This document shows, piece after piece, positions 46,735 to 60,100 of a stretch of 64,000 bases of DNA. This stretch comes from Paramecium pentaurelia. Taxonomy: Eukaryota; Ciliophora; Oligohymenophorea; Peniculida; Parameciidae. The translations under genes and the position numbers were made by a program. The notes under the pieces were generated by a model. That model was not told where the DNA came from. It saw only the letters and a program-made list of their open reading frames with translations, and did not search any database. Position 1 is the first letter of the stretch. Every line of letters begins with the position of its first letter. Location: NCBI GenBank assembly GCA_905183005.1, contig CAJJDO010000141.1, positions 1,910-65,909 on the forward strand. The letters are read 5' to 3'.

Positions 46735-48926
46735 AGTAGAAATTATGACATTTACAAAGGTTTCAAAAGGACCTTTTCTTTGATTCCATCTTATTTAGTA
46801 TTCTTTAAACTTCTTTAATCAAGATATTTAAATAGACTATAAAGTTAATAAATAAATATACTTTTTAAATTTGTTTCTAGTTGGAATATTTGGTTTATCC
46901 ATTGCTGGAATATTAAATGATCTTATTCCAGAACTATATGCTCCATTCTCTATTTTCTCTATAACTCTAAATGTTTTTGTAACAATCTCATACAATTCAA
47001 ATAACTCTTACTTCATATCTCTTATTTACATTCTATAAAAATAATGTTTAAATGATTACTTCTTTTTTTCTTAATATTTTTTAAATTAATGAATAAAGTG
47101 ATCTATTTCTTCATTTTTTTTTTGTAAATATTTTTCATATTAATCTGTACTATCTTATAAAAACTTTGCATATTCTGCCTTTAAATTTTCCATTTATTAT
47201 TTATACCTAATTAAGAATAATTATAATTCTTACTCTTTTTCTAATTCAAGTTTTGCTAATCTTTTAATATCTTCATGTTTTTATACTTCTTAAGTCTTGG
47301 CTTAAATTGATTATGGTAAATTTATAATAACATTGACCTTCTTCTCAATCACTTCTTAATGTTCCTTTAATTATTTTTTCACTGTTTCTAAAATCTTATC
47401 ATTTTTTTCTTATTCAATTTATTCTAATTATTATTTCTTTTCTGCTTTCTCTTCTTTCAACTTTTTGATATCTTCATTTAATTCAATAATCCTGCATTAC
47501 TATCTTTCTAATTTAATATTCTCATCTTTTTTTAATTATTCTTTCTCCTTCTACAATTTATCAATCATTTAATCTGCCTCTTTTACATAATTCTAAAGAG
47601 TTTCTACTTTCTACATAGCATCCTTCTAAATTTTGAATTTCTATAATTCTTAAGCACTTGATTTAGCAAAGAGTTTCTCTAAATCTACATCAATTCCTAA
47701 TAATGTTTAAATTTCTGATATTTTTTATTTATGTTCCTTCTACATATAATCTATCTTCGATTTTAATTCAGTATTTTCATCTTACAATTTCTTAATCAAT
47801 TTATCTTAACCAGGAAAAGGACCAGGCTAATTAGGATTATCATCAATAGGCTAAGCTGCTGTCACCCCTTTAGTCCTTTCTGCATATTATAAAGCAGACA
47901 AACATTCTTCAAAATTATTTTCATTTGGATTTATATGTACCATTAATGCTACTTAACTTTAACTATTGAGACAATTTTATAAGATCCTCGTCAACTTAGA
48001 GTCTCTGTATGGAATATTTTTAGAATTCATTTGAGAAATAGCAGTCAAACATTTTGATAAGGCAGTCAAACTTTAATTAATTAAAATTGCCTCCTAGAAC
48101 TATCCTTCTTATGTTAAACTCTTTGCTATTCTTTCTGATCCTGCCAAATCAACAAATTAAATGAATGCATTCATAAATGGTAAATTCTCATTTTCCTTAT
48201 CCTTTTAAACCAAATTCAAAGTTATAATTGTGTGACACTTCTATCCAAATTATTTACTTTACTATTCTAATTTCTCTCTTAATTAAAAACCCATTTATAT
48301 CATATCAGTCAATTCTTAAGCAGATCTTATTGGTACTGATGTAAGATCTTTAATCATTATTTATCCATTTGTATTTTCATATATGGTGAGATTCTCATTC
48401 TCATAATTCTAAATTATTTGATTTGCATTCCCAGATTAACGGGATTAATATGCCTTACCCAAATCTCTCACTTAATCCAAAAATAATTCAGCCATACTAA
48501 CAGTTATTACGAATTCTCGAATTTCTTCAAATTCTTATGATTTAGAAAGAAGATATTCCATTGCTCTTGTTATAATACCCTTTTTGTCAGGTTTATTTTC
48601 TTCACCTTCCTATCCAAATAATGTGTAACTCTTCCCACTTCCAGTTTATCCATAACTCAAAACACAAGAATTATGACCTTCAATTAATTTCTGTAACATA
48701 GGCTCAATAACTTTAAAGGCATGTTCCTAAGTAGTACATACAGAAGAAAATGAAACAATCTTGCTTTCAGCATTTTTATTAGTTGGATCCTAAAATAAAA
48801 TATTTTCTCTACTCTTATTGAAATGCTTTCATTAGTGAAATCAACCATCTTCTATTAGTAATCAATTGGTCTAACCCTGGCAAATATTTTATAATTTTGA
48901 TTAGCATTTGTAATTCGGTTTTGCAT
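46416..48926 (-). CDS. Kinesin with N-terminal motor and coiled-coil stalk
   Basis: The N-terminal motor starts NYKIFARVRPID. It has the P-loop SYGQTGSGKSYT, switch II FVDLAGSERIAKS, and the NYKIP-type IPYRDSKLTRILQN. A Pro/Gly hinge (QPGPFPGQDKL) leads to some 350 residues of E/K/Q coiled coil and a basic tail ending QQHSRYRL. Two introns: 48790-48812 (23 nt) and 46837-46861 (25 nt). About 820 residues. The motor walks on microtubules using ATP and, with the motor N-terminal, is probably plus-end directed. I cannot assign the subfamily by eye. The 3' part is duplicated at 45287-45605 by the assembly artefact. Confidence 0.92.
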
Positions 48927-49116
48927 TTTTTATAATTATTTATTTTAATAAAGTTCAAGTATCATTTGGATGAATTAAATATGCTCATCTCATTTAACTA
49001 AAATCAATTAGATATACATCAATATTTACTACGCAAAATTCTTGATTTCTTGCCTTAAAAAACAATACATCATTTAAGTAAATACTATCAAATTAAAACT
49101 ATATGATTTACATATA
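48927..49116. other. Kinesin upstream spacer
   Basis: Short AT-rich spacer between the kinesin start and the end of the next minus-strand frame. No other feature is seen. Confidence 0.45.
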
Positions 49117-49671
49117 TCACTTTGATGTAATAGATAATACATCACAATGACTTTATAATGATATAGATCTAAAAATATGATTTCGAAAATAATAATCTAC
49201 TTTATTAATATAAACTAATACTATATTTATTATATCAGACTCTTTCAAAGAGACATCCCATTTTTAAGTTAATTCTTCCTATTCTTTTATTTTTGATATT
49301 GCTTTACATGGTTCAAACTGGAAAACGATATTTCAAAGCAATTTATTATCTCACAACCAAAGAGTATGTTTGGTTTTCTTAAGGGCTCTAGAATTTCTAT
49401 TCATTTGAAGGACTGCTTCATCAAAAAATTAAAGGAACTCTTTTGATGAAGCCCATAAAAATCTCTTAGTTAATAATGTTTATAACTTATTATAAACATA
49501 TATATTAATTTCGTTTAGTGTCAATATATAATTTTGATCTACATAATAGAACATTATTTAAATCGTATTATTACTTGAATAATCTTTTAGATTAAATGAG
49601 TTTTATAGAGTTTCTTATTAAATCTGTCTGAAATTATATATTTTAATTTGGAATAAAAGACAAGATGTCAT
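49117..49671 (-). pseudogene. Frame of 184 codons with two in-frame TGA
   Basis: From ATG 49671 one frame reaches TGA 49117-49119 with good composition: FQIKIYNFRQIQQE, ASSKEFLQFFDEAVLQMNRN, KTKHTLWL, FQFEPCKAISKIKEQEE, LTQKWDVSLKESD. It contains two TGA codons (49351-49353 and 49333-49335), six codons apart, in the context TLWL-stop-DNKLL-stop-NIVF. No intron-sized segment removes both cleanly. Most likely a recent pseudogene in which tryptophan codons became TGA. No family is recognised. Confidence 0.5.
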
Positions 49672-50227
49672 TGATTTTGGTTTTCTATATTCTAGAAAAA
49701 ATATTCAAAGTAAGTCTTATCTAAAATATGATCATAAAAACTAGAGACTAGATTAACACAAGATTAATATTATTTTCCTCCAGAATAAACATAATAACAA
49801 TTTAAAAAACTTAAATATTTGCGAATAAAATAAAGGCAATAATTTATATAATTAATAAATTAGTAAAGATAATTATCATTTTCAGAGTTGTCTATAATAA
49901 ATTATAATTTTTAAAGTTATTTCTGAATTAATGTAATCGAACTCGATAATAAAAAAGAAAGAAAAACTAAAATGACTTCAGTTACTCAAAATTAGAATAT
50001 GCATTTTTAATTTTATCATTTTCTTCTCATTTAATGTTACAACTCACAGACTATAAAATTTATTTTTATTGTAATTCCTTAAAATAATTTATGATATTTG
50101 TTTCTGTGGCATATATATTAATATCGTTTTTATAATTAGTTCAGTTTTATAAGCATCAAAATAAAACAGCTTAGTATAATGACTTCTTTTGATTTATTGA
50201 GTATGTATTTCTATAAATAGTAAAGTT
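49672..50227. other. Intergenic region
   Basis: AT-rich. An ATG near 50180 (MTSFDLLS) might belong to an upstream exon of the next frame through a very short intron, but this is unproven. Nothing else recognised. Confidence 0.4.
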
Positions 50228-50772
50228 ATGCAGTTTTAATCTGCTTTTGAGTTGTCTAAAGTGAATATTTTTATTAAATAATTTTCCAAAATTAACTTAC
50301 CTGTCAATCTCTACATAAAGATGAATACAAATGATAAAATTAAAGGATCTGAACAATTAAATATTAATAGTATTGAGATCTCGGAAGAACCTTAGACTGT
50401 AATTTGGAATAGCTAATGTAATAATGTAATTTAGATATTTGTGGATAAATCCTTTGGAAATTAGATGTCATATTAGACTTTTTAAAAATACAAGAGTGAT
50501 TTGGCAAAAAAGATCTTATAGAAGTGAATCTGATTCATGAATATTATCTTCTTTAAACACAATTTTTTATATAAAGTAACCTATTGTATTATCTGTACTC
50601 TACGATTGAATAAGAATTGGTCTGATGTCCACTGATTCGAATTTTAAATTATATGTTGTTTTAGTTAATAAAACGACTTTATGGATTAAAAAATATTTGC
50701 TGGATTCAAAATTGGAAAAATGAGATATTATATGAAATATTGATTTATATTATAATTTAAATTATTAACTGA
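50228..50772 (+). pseudogene. Possible gene fragment with one in-frame TGA
   Basis: From ATG 50228 the frame reads FELSKVNIFIKQFSKINLP, SIEISEEPQTVIWNSQ and IQIFVDKSFGNQM. A 26-nt intron (GTGATTTG..CTTATAG, near 50497-50522) allows continuation to YLYSTIEQELV and a TGA at 50623-50625. Beyond it the frame stays open to 50772 with tryptophan-containing sequence. Either the gene ends at 50625 or it is a longer pseudogene. No family is recognised. Confidence 0.35.
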
Positions 50773-50890
50773 AGTCAGATTTTGAAAGTATATTATAATT
50801 GCTATAACACTTTACATCACCATTTTTTATTTATCAATTGTTTATCTATTTTTAGACCAACAAAAATATTAGGCTTCAAATTTTGTAATA

Positions 50891-51316
50891 ATGGTTAAGT
50901 TACCTTTGACAATAGAGAAAGAATTAGAAAATTACAAAAAGTAGGCTATTGTTTATTTGACATTACATGTTCTAAGTTATTAATTATTTCACATTTTAGG
51001 TGAGTTAGAAAGTGAAAGTATTGCAGCTATTCTGAAGTATCAATTATCATCATCTGATTCGTTCTAAATAATAACAGAAGGATTTTATAAAAATCGATTT
51101 TACTTCATTTTCAAAATAATTATGTAAAAGTTCTAATTGCGAACTTTGACATGCGACACAAATACATCAATACTATTCTTTCATTTATATTATTGCTTTC
51201 TATCAAATTAAATTTATAAGAACAACTAAATATTTTCTTAAGGCTTAATAACACAATTTACAATTCATATCAACTATCATTTATCAAAAACATTATAAAG
51301 TAAATAAGAATTTTGA
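50891..51316 (+). CDS. Hypothetical ORF of 141 codons
   Basis: ATG 50891 (MVKLPLTIEKELENYKKQ) to TGA 51316. The first 70 residues look protein-like (HILGELESESIAAILKYQLS); the remainder becomes low-complexity and may be non-coding read-through, given how rare TGA is in AT-rich DNA. No intron improves it clearly. Could be a real small gene or a fragment. Confidence 0.35.
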
Positions 51317-51779
51317 TAGGACCGTTAATGCATTCCTTCTCTACTGATAGATATAAATAATAGAAAGATAGTAAAAATTAGATTAATCATAACAAATATT
51401 AAGTGTGATTAATTCTACTATTTCAACTTTTTTGATTTAATATATTTAACTTGGCTATTATAATATAAAATAGTGAATTGTTAGATAATAAAAATAAATT
51501 AATATTTAATGGATAGATTATGATATCCTTATTAGAATTTATTCAAAATATATATGGATGAAGATATATACATAGTATTATATTTAAGTTATCTATGGTT
51601 CATAAATGAATTTATTTATATCATTTGAATTTGCAAACACTAAGTTTATAAGGATATAATAATATCATTTATATGTAAACTTTGAGTTTTGATGATATAG
51701 ATTAAATTGAGTATATTGATTTTATGAATACATATTTAAGTTATAATTGTTAACATAGATATTTTTGATTAATTTAAAT
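51317..51779. other. Intergenic region upstream of the sulfide:quinone oxidoreductase gene
   Basis: About 460 very AT-rich bases with no convincing frame; it should include the downstream gene's promoter. Confidence 0.5.
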
Positions 51780-53279
51780 ATGCTCATATCTGGAATGCAA
51801 TTGAGGCATTCGCTGACTCCTCGTTTCTTTGCAGGAGTATTCAACAAGCGTAAGCCAACAAAGAAGGATTTAGACCATTATGATATAGTGGTAATTGGTT
51901 GCAATTTAGGAGGAGTTTTGAGTAGACAACTTGATAAGGTAGATTTGTAATGTTATATCGGGATAGGTTTCTCATGGAAAATATAAGATTATGGTTGTAC
52001 TTGATTAGAATATCAATCAAATTACTCCAATTAGATAGATTTATGAATAATAGAAGACAGCCAAGACAGATTTCTTACTTAATGCCAAATTATCACTTAA
52101 CATGTACACTGCTCATTCAGATCAAGTTGGATGTTAAACAATATTACCTGAAGAGAATGCCATTGTTTTGCGTAATGGTCGTAGAATTGGCTATAATTAA
52201 TTGGTTGTTGCTATGGGTATTATCCTAAATATATTCCAATAGGTCAGCAAGTCAATTACAATGCTATCAAAGGATTTGAAGAAGCTTGGTAAGATTTCGA
52301 TACACCAGTTTTCACTAACCTTGATCATCCAAGTTGGAGATCCTCTAATCATAAATATACTAGATGGCATTACAATTTCAATCATGGTGAAGCATATTTT
52401 TGTATTCCTCAATTTCCATTCAGTGGTGAAGTTGAATCTTATAACTTTTTATTAAGTCAAAGAATTTGGGAATGGTAAACAGCAAATGGACGTCAATCTC
52501 CAATCAAAAAATTAACTATCATCTAACCCAATGAACGATTTGTTCAATATAATGATGCTGGAGATTCATTCTTCAAAGAAGAATTAAAACGCAGAAATAT
52601 CAATGTTGAATATGGACTCAAATTGGTTGAAGTAAATAAACAATACAATACTGCTACTTTCGAGGATGTCAAGACTGGAAATAAGTAAACAAGAAATTTC
52701 AATCATCTCTATGCTGTTGCTCCAACAAAAGCTCATGAACCACTTGTCAAGGCTGGATTAACAACATCAAAAGGATTATTGGATGTTAACATTAAAACAT
52801 TGTAACATAATAAATACAAGAATATTTTTGGACTTGGTGATGTTAATGATCTTCCAACAACAAATTGTTTCTGGGCTGGATTCCATTAACTTCATGTTGT
52901 TAGAAATAATATTGAAAGAAATATTGCTGGAAAATCACTTAATGCTGAATATGATGGATATAGCAAAGTTCCAATCATTTTAGGTTAAAATACACTCACA
53001 TTCTTATGTCACAAATACAATAATGAAAATGCATGGCATAACCTCTACTTCTCTAATGGAGGATTCTTGGCTGCTTTGAGGTAATTTTTTCTAATTTATT
53101 CAAGATATTATAATTGGTGCAAGAATTTCAAGAAGGCCTTTATTGATATCTATTTAGAAAAGAATTGGGGACCTCCCTATTATAAAATTAAGAAGAGTTT
53201 CAAATTGCCTGAAGGAGAAAAGGATGATCATGGATTTTTATCCAAATTGTTACCAGGCAAGAAGGAAAGTCATCATTGA
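51780..53279 (+). CDS. SQOR: Sulfide:quinone oxidoreductase, mitochondrial
   Basis: Oxidises sulfide and passes electrons to ubiquinone at the inner mitochondrial membrane. The N-terminus (MQLRHSLTPRFFAGVFNKRK) is a typical presequence. FAD-binding DIVVIGCNLGG follows, then YNQLVVAMG and NYNAIKGFEEAWQD, the NLDHP block, a second dinucleotide-fold region, and near the end FGLGDVNDLPTTNCFWAGFHQ, with a Cys that may be one of the redox cysteines. Introns: 28 nt near 51939-51966, 26 nt near 52216-52241 (GTATTATC..CAATAG) and 24 nt near 53082-53105 (ending AAG). The 26-nt intron gives AMGQQVNYNAIKG, the expected family sequence. About 470 residues. Confidence 0.9.
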
Positions 53280-53308
53280 TATAAATAAATAATATAAAAA
53301 ATATAATA

Positions 53309-53964
53309 ATGATTAAATTATTTGCATAGAAAGTCATCCAATTTTAACAATAATCTCTCTATTAATTCAATAGATTTGCAGACAAATTATAAAAGAAACA
53401 ACAAGACAATTAAAAATAAGAATTCAAAAAAGAATTGGAATTCTTAGCTAGCAAAGTATATTCACAATTGCACATAGCCACAATTTACACTTATTGATTT
53501 TAGACAAAGAGCACTCGATGGATTACACAAATTAAAAAAGGGATTCAAGTATTAAATCTCTTCTGGTAATGAAGAGACTGAATAACAATTAACACTATAA
53601 AGATAAGTCTTAAATGCCATGTTTGATGAAGAATTGTTGAATCCAGATGATTTGACTGGAGATGTATATATGGTATACTAATAATAAGTAAAAAAAAGAA
53701 ATAGCTATGGTTGCATAAGTGGAAGTACAATAAGTCAATTTTGTATTGAGTCAATATGGTTAAATAAGGAATATGCATTCATGGGTAAGAGATATGAAAG
53801 AGAGAGGAGAACCTATGCCTGATAATCAAGAAGACATGATGTATAGATATAAGAGAGATAAACCAATAAAGAAATCATTTATTAAATTTGAAATGAAGAG
53901 ATAAAATTTCTCTATGAAATAAAGGTTATAAAAATTGAAATGGGGTCCTCGTAAAGAAGTGTGA
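53309..53964 (+). CDS. Small basic protein, possibly mitochondrial
   Basis: Starts 30 bases after the oxidoreductase gene. The N-terminus (MIKLFAQKVIQFQQQSLYQF) is basic and amphipathic, fitting a presequence. Two introns: 22 nt near 53456-53477 (GTATATTC..ACATAG) and 25 nt near 53663-53687 (GTATATAT..AATAAG). The body is helical (FRQRALDGLHKLKKGF, VNFVLSQYGQIRNMHSWV, KERGEPMPDNQEDMMYRY) and the C-terminus basic. About 200 residues. The style is like a mitochondrial assembly factor or ribosome-associated protein, but I cannot name it. Confidence 0.62.
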
Positions 53965-54031
53965 TATTTTATATATATATATGTGCAATTATAAATATTT
54001 AAATATTTATGATTATCATTATTATAATTGA

Positions 54032-56232
54032 TCATAATGTGAAAACTAACATGATAAAACTAGCCACTAATAGTTGAGCATATATAATAGTGTCATTTTT
54101 GTAGTTCAAGTCAGTAGTTACATTAGTTGTTTATCCATAAGCATACTATAAAAAATATATATAATAAATACTCCAGCATAAGGTTAGACTGATTAGAAGC
54201 AACGATTTTAGATCATATGGAATCCATATTTGCAAATAGAACATCCAGAAGATGAATAAGGTTTATCAGTTGCGATTGTTGAATTCAATTTTACAGCACA
54301 ATTTGCTTAATTAAGAGGAACACAACCTCCTTATTAGAAGACATATCCATCAATACAAGTTAAACAAACTTATCCAGGTGATGCACATGTTGCACAACCA
54401 AATTAACAAGCAACACAAACTGCTTAGGCAGTCTTAATACCAGAATAAGGGAAATAACCATCCATACAAGCTTTGCAAGACTAAAAATTAAATTAAAAAT
54501 TACTGTTGAATTATCACATTATGCACAATTAGTTTAACATGGTTAACAGGCTGCTCCTTATAAGTAATAACCAATATTGCATTTAGTACAATTAGTATTG
54601 GAAGAACATTCTAAACAACCACCACTTGCAGAACATGTTGCACAAGTTGCAGTAGAAGCTGCACTTGCTGCTTATAAGAAATATTTTTATGAGCATCCAG
54701 AACATGTAATTTCAGTAGAAGATGATCCATTACATTTATTACATTATGCAGAGAGTTATACTTTTGCTCCAGCTTAAGGAGGACAAGATAAACAAGACCC
54801 ACCTTCATATGAATTGAAATTTTTAACACATGTGGCACAAACATTATTTGTATTAGTAGATGTGTTAGTCAAAGTCAAACATGCCTGTATTTGTACAGCA
54901 GCTATACATGTTGGAGTAGAAATATTATTTGTAGTAATATTGACTAAAAAGTATCCATCTACACATTAAGTAACTTAAACTGTTGAATATGAAGGAGTAT
55001 CATTTGGACCTCCACATCTTAACCATCCAGTTGATTATGGATATGAATTACAAGCTGAACAACTTACTACACCATTACTATCCTTTATTCCATAATAAAA
55101 TTCTTAGCATTTTGTACATGAAACAGTAGTACTATTAATTGTACATGATGCACATCCAGTACCACATGGAGTACAAGTTTTTGGAGTTTAAGTATTTAAA
55201 ACATATGTACTAATACAAGATGTACAATTTTAATTATTATCCATTTAAGTGCAGCCATCAGGTAATTTTTAACAAGTTGTTGAACCTATCAATACATATC
55301 CACTTGCACATGCTGAACATGATGTTCCATTTGAACATTTTATACAAGTAAGACTTGGTAAACATGATGCACAAGTCTAAAATTAAATATTTTTTTTATT
55401 TTTACTGTTACTCCATTAATTGTACTAAGATAATAACCATCTAAACATGAAGAACAATTTGAACCATTAGTGCAACTTGTACAATAATCTAAACATCTTT
55501 AACATGTTCCAGATCCATCTGTTGTTGATCCTGTTGTCAATCCACTGAATGACCAGAAGTATCCACCAACACATTATGTGCAAGTGTTTCTATATAATAA
55601 TATTTAATTAATACAATGATGGACAATTTTAACATCCTGCAATACCACATGGACTGCAAAAACCATCGAAATAATTGTAGTATTAGTCTGATGAGCTTGA
55701 TACTGAGGGAATATAATCCCAATTTAAGAAATATCCAGCTTTACATTGAGAACACACATATCGAGTACTACTATACACTGAACAGGCTTAATTCTCAACA
55801 CATACTCCAGCAATCAAACTGAAACCTGAGTCACATTTACCACACACATAGGCATTTGCTTCTGTGTTTAATGAGTAACTCAAACATCCATTTGGCATAT
55901 TCACACATATTCTAAATTTATATTAAAATTCTCTACCCATTTAGCTATGTCCATCCTGGACTACAAGTTAAAGACCCAGTTGAGTAATAATCTGTACACT
56001 GATAATAACCTCCCTCTATTGGTTGACATGGTTAGCATGATTGTCCAGCCCAATAGTAACCTTTTATTTAATATAGAATAATACCATTCATGCAATAGTA
56101 TGCTTGACGAGTGGATTAACCAACTTTCAAAGCACCAGTAGCTAAACAACTTAAATATGTGCAATCTAGAGGTGGTGATTATTATCCCAAAACTCCAATT
56201 AGTAGAATTGAGGCGATGAGTACTTTATTCAT
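54032..56232 (-). CDS. Cysteine-rich GPI-type surface protein
   Basis: Signal peptide MNKVLIASILLIGVLG, then about 650 residues of furin-like cysteine repeats (CxxC pairs followed by a GYY or GYF turn, e.g. CSQCKAGYFLNW, CSSCLDGYYLS, CTKCNIGYYLQ). The C-terminus is AQLLVASFIMLVFTL, a hydrophobic end with no basic tail, as in GPI-anchored proteins. Five introns of 23-29 nt (25 nt near 55912, 25 nt near 55584, 29 nt near 55379, 23 nt near 54483, 26 nt near 54140) keep the Cys spacing regular. Ciliate surface (immobilization) antigens and related adhesins have this layout. It lies next to a much larger relative on the same strand. Confidence 0.85.
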
Positions 56233-56314
56233 TATTATTAAAAAAATTATTAATCAAGATATATTTTATCTATTCCCTTAAAACTACAATATTTCCATCC
56301 CCCTCTTCTTGTGT

Positions 56315-56587
56315 TCATAATTCTAAATTATATTGATACAAGTTTCCTTTAATTATCCACATTTCCCCCTTTTCTTTCCAAATATTCTTTTCAAAATAAT
56401 ACTTACTTTCTTTTAAAACTTTCTATTCAATTCCTTTAGCATATGTTTTAGTTTACCAAATACTTAAGAATATTTGTTATTGATTGATTACTTCTAAAAT
56501 CTTATATAAATTTATTTTTCTTCCATATAACTTTGAATAACTGATTCTTCTCAAAGATAACTATCTATTATTAAAATGTTTCTCCAT
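56315..56587 (-). CDS. Small hypothetical basic protein
   Basis: ATG 56587 to TGA 56315, 90 residues, starting MEKHFNNRQLSLRRISYSKL. It includes QKVLKESKYYFEKNIW and GEMWIIKGNLYQ. An in-frame TGA lies just before the ATG. Beyond the stop the frame stays protein-like (TQEEGDGNIVVLREQIKYI), and a 32-nt intron (GTATCAAT..ACACAAG) would replace the stop with RGGWKYCSFKGIDKI, so the 3' end is uncertain. No family is recognised. Confidence 0.42.
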
Positions 56588-57173
56588 TCAAAACTCCTAG
56601 AAATCATATTTTTCAATTTATATAGAATTAATATAATGAATATCATGAACCTAAGTATAAATTATAAAGATCATATGAATTTGTTCTCAAAGTTTGGATT
56701 CAATTTTGTTTAAGAATTTGTTCTATAGAATTGAATGCATTAGCATAGAATAAAAATCATACACAGAACTGAGATATATAAATTATCATTTTTGTATCAA
56801 TAAAGAATTTTAAATAAATTTGATTTATTTTAAGTATATATACATTATTTTGCTTTATAATTAATGTTCCTCATTTAAAAGTCTAGTATTTCTATATTTA
56901 AGTAATTTACTATTTTTCAATTGAGATGAAATATTTATTTATATTGTTTTCGATAACTCGATAATTATATTAGAAAGATAAAATTATCATATGATATATA
57001 AAAAATTATACTGATTTCTTAAATCTCTTAAATAAAAATAAACTTAATAATATGAGTAAAATAAATAATATAAAATCATAATATTAGAAGAATAGAGAAG
57101 ATTTGTAAAAAGTGATTAAAAACTAAATTTAGAAAAATTATATTTTATAATTTTAATTGATACACTATAAATC
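56588..57173. other. Intergenic region between surface-protein genes
   Basis: About 590 AT-rich bases downstream of the giant surface-protein gene. No frame or RNA recognised. Confidence 0.45.
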
Positions 57174-60100
57174 TCAAATCGTGACTATCAAAATTAGTAT
57201 GCCAAGCATGAAACCATATTTGCTTGGAGGTTGAATAGGTGTTTCTCCAATTGGAATAGGAGTATCTGGATTGGTAGGATTTGGATTATCAGGATTAGTT
57301 GGATTAGTTGGATTGGTTGGAGATACTGCTTTTAAGCCACAAACAAACTAAAAAAGATAATACTAATTTAATTACATTATTGTAAGGTGAAACACATTCT
57401 TGGCAAACCTTTTATTAATCTAAGAAAAATCCTGCTAGGCATACAGTACAACCAGTGGAATCAGAAGTGTAACAATTGGCTAAACTATAGGTTTATGAAT
57501 CATTTTGAATTTTCAAAGTTAAATCGATACAACCTCCATTTTAAAGAACGAAACCAGTATTACAAGTTAAACAAATATTGCCATTGGGTCCAGTACAAGT
57601 TCCACAATTGTTTTAACAAGGATAACAAGGTTTAAACACATAGGATTTAGTATTAAATGTGATGGAGGATTGAACTAAATAATATCCATCATTACAAGTG
57701 GTACAATTCTAAATAATAAGATATATATAGTTACATATTTTGAATCACAAGTTTTACAATCATAAGGACATCCCTAACAATTTCCATTGATATCAATATA
57801 ATTTCCATTAGCACAAGTACTACATGAAAAAGTATATGGAACAGTAGAACTAGTGATTGCACAATTCTAGCATCCACTGGGACATTATTAACATGAATTT
57901 GTATTAGTATTTAAAACATAACCATTTACACATGATTAACATATTAATCCAGTTGAATCTTGATTTTAAGTACAAGTCAAACAGTTAATAATCTTGGTAT
58001 TACATTAATCACAATTATTTCCATATAAGGTATATCCAGGAAGGCATTATTAACAAGATTGACTATTACTATTAGTAATAGTATAGCAATTTGAACTACC
58101 AACTTAATAACATGCATTTCCAAATAAAAAGTAGTTATCTGCACATTAAATAATGGTTAATTGAGTTTAATTTTCTAAAATACCCTAACATCTTAAAGCA
58201 TTATTCAAAGATTATGAACATAACTAACAAGTGATAGGAGCTCCATCATATGCTTAAACTTTATAATATCCATCTGCACATTCCAAACAAGTTGGATTTG
58301 AAGTTCCAGGTTAAGTGTTACATGAATTACAATTCAAACATTATGTACATGTAGTTGTACTTGTTAAAGCATATTATGGACTACATGCTTGACATTAGGT
58401 ATTATCAGAATTACACTAAATACATCCTCCATAAGAACAAGTAGAATTAACTGTAGGCATTTCACATGCTAAAGTATTTTGATTGTATGTAAAAGGTGAA
58501 GAACATATGCAATCACCATTAGTTGAGTTAGGATCTACTGTGAAATTAGTATTGCAGGCAGTACAAACAGTTGAGCTTGAACAAGTTAAACAATTCTTTG
58601 GACAAGCAACACATTAACCAGAAGCAGTTGTTTAAGCATTTGTATAAGTCTTAAAGGAATATGAATTTGTTGTTAGTGTTGATTAATACCAAAAGTATCC
58701 AGGTAAACATTAAGTACAAGTATATTATGATGGACATAAGGCACAACCTGTATTACATTTACTACAAAATGGATTGAAATTTTGATAATAATAAGTATTA
58801 GTTGTCAATGAACTCTTAGAAGTTTGTAATATGAAATCCCAATTAAAGTAATATCCATTTGTACATTAAGTACATGCTCCGTTATTCTAATCAATAGTTA
58901 AACATCCATTTATAGAAATACATATGTTACCAATTAAAGTATATCCTGAATTACATTTAGTGCATGCCAAAGAAACTGTTTTATCAGAATATTACATTTC
59001 AGTACATCCTGGTGGTATTTATGCACATTATTAAATATTTTTGATTGTGATTAAGTAATATTAAGGATTACATTATATTTAAGTGCAAGTTGAAAAGTTA
59101 TTACAGGATGAACAAATTCCATTAATGACTGTTGGACATGGCATACAACTTTATCCAGTCCAAAATGATCCAATTTTACATTATGCAGTTGTTTGTCTTG
59201 TGGAACTTAAAGGAGCAGCTGTTTTGAAATAATTAGAATTTTTGACTGAAGATACAGATCCATAGGTAGCACTTTAAACTTAATTGTCAGATGGATTAGT
59301 TCTGCAAACAAACTAATTTAATAATAATAAATAATATATACTGCTGCTTATGGATAGATACATTAGACACAAGAATTATCTACAACTTATGATTAACCTG
59401 ATTATGATAACCATCCATTAATTGGATAGAAACCATATGCACATACATAACAACCATTAGTTTGATTTTATTAATTATCTAAACAATTTCCTTAATCTTT
59501 AACACAACCACCATTTTATAAATAGAATCCACTTATACAACCAGAACAAACATTTCCTGGAGAAATACATTAACTACAACCATATTGACATGCTAAACAT
59601 GATCCATTAGATTCATAATATCCATTAATACAAGTAGAACAAGTATTTTCTGTTGAACAATTTAAACAAGTATTTTTATTATTATTGTCTGTAGTACAAG
59701 CAACACATGCACTTGAACTCTTATAATATCCAGTATCACATTATTAACAATTATCAACACCTGAACCACTGCATTTAACACAATTTGCTATACATAATTA
59801 ACAAGTTTAATTGGAATCACTGTAATAATAATTATTGCATAAACTACAAATAGGTTTATTATTTTAATCTAATGAACAACTATTATCAGCACAATTAGCA
59901 CATCTATAACAAATTTAATTACTTTATAAATAAGTTGGCCAACAATCTTAACAGAATTATGAATTAATTTAACTATTATCATTAGGTTAAAATAGTCTTG
60001 AACATGTATTAGATGTTTAGGCTTAATAACATTAATTATTGACTAAGAAGTAATTGTTTATACATTAAGTTGGTGTTATTTTCTTTACTTTAGTGTCATA

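Noticed and set aside
54577..55822. Plus-strand and minus-strand conventional ORFs inside the cysteine-rich gene (for example 54577-54777, 55616-55822)
   Set aside because: They are shadows of the minus-strand gene read in other frames; the spliced minus-strand reading gives regular CxxC modules throughout.
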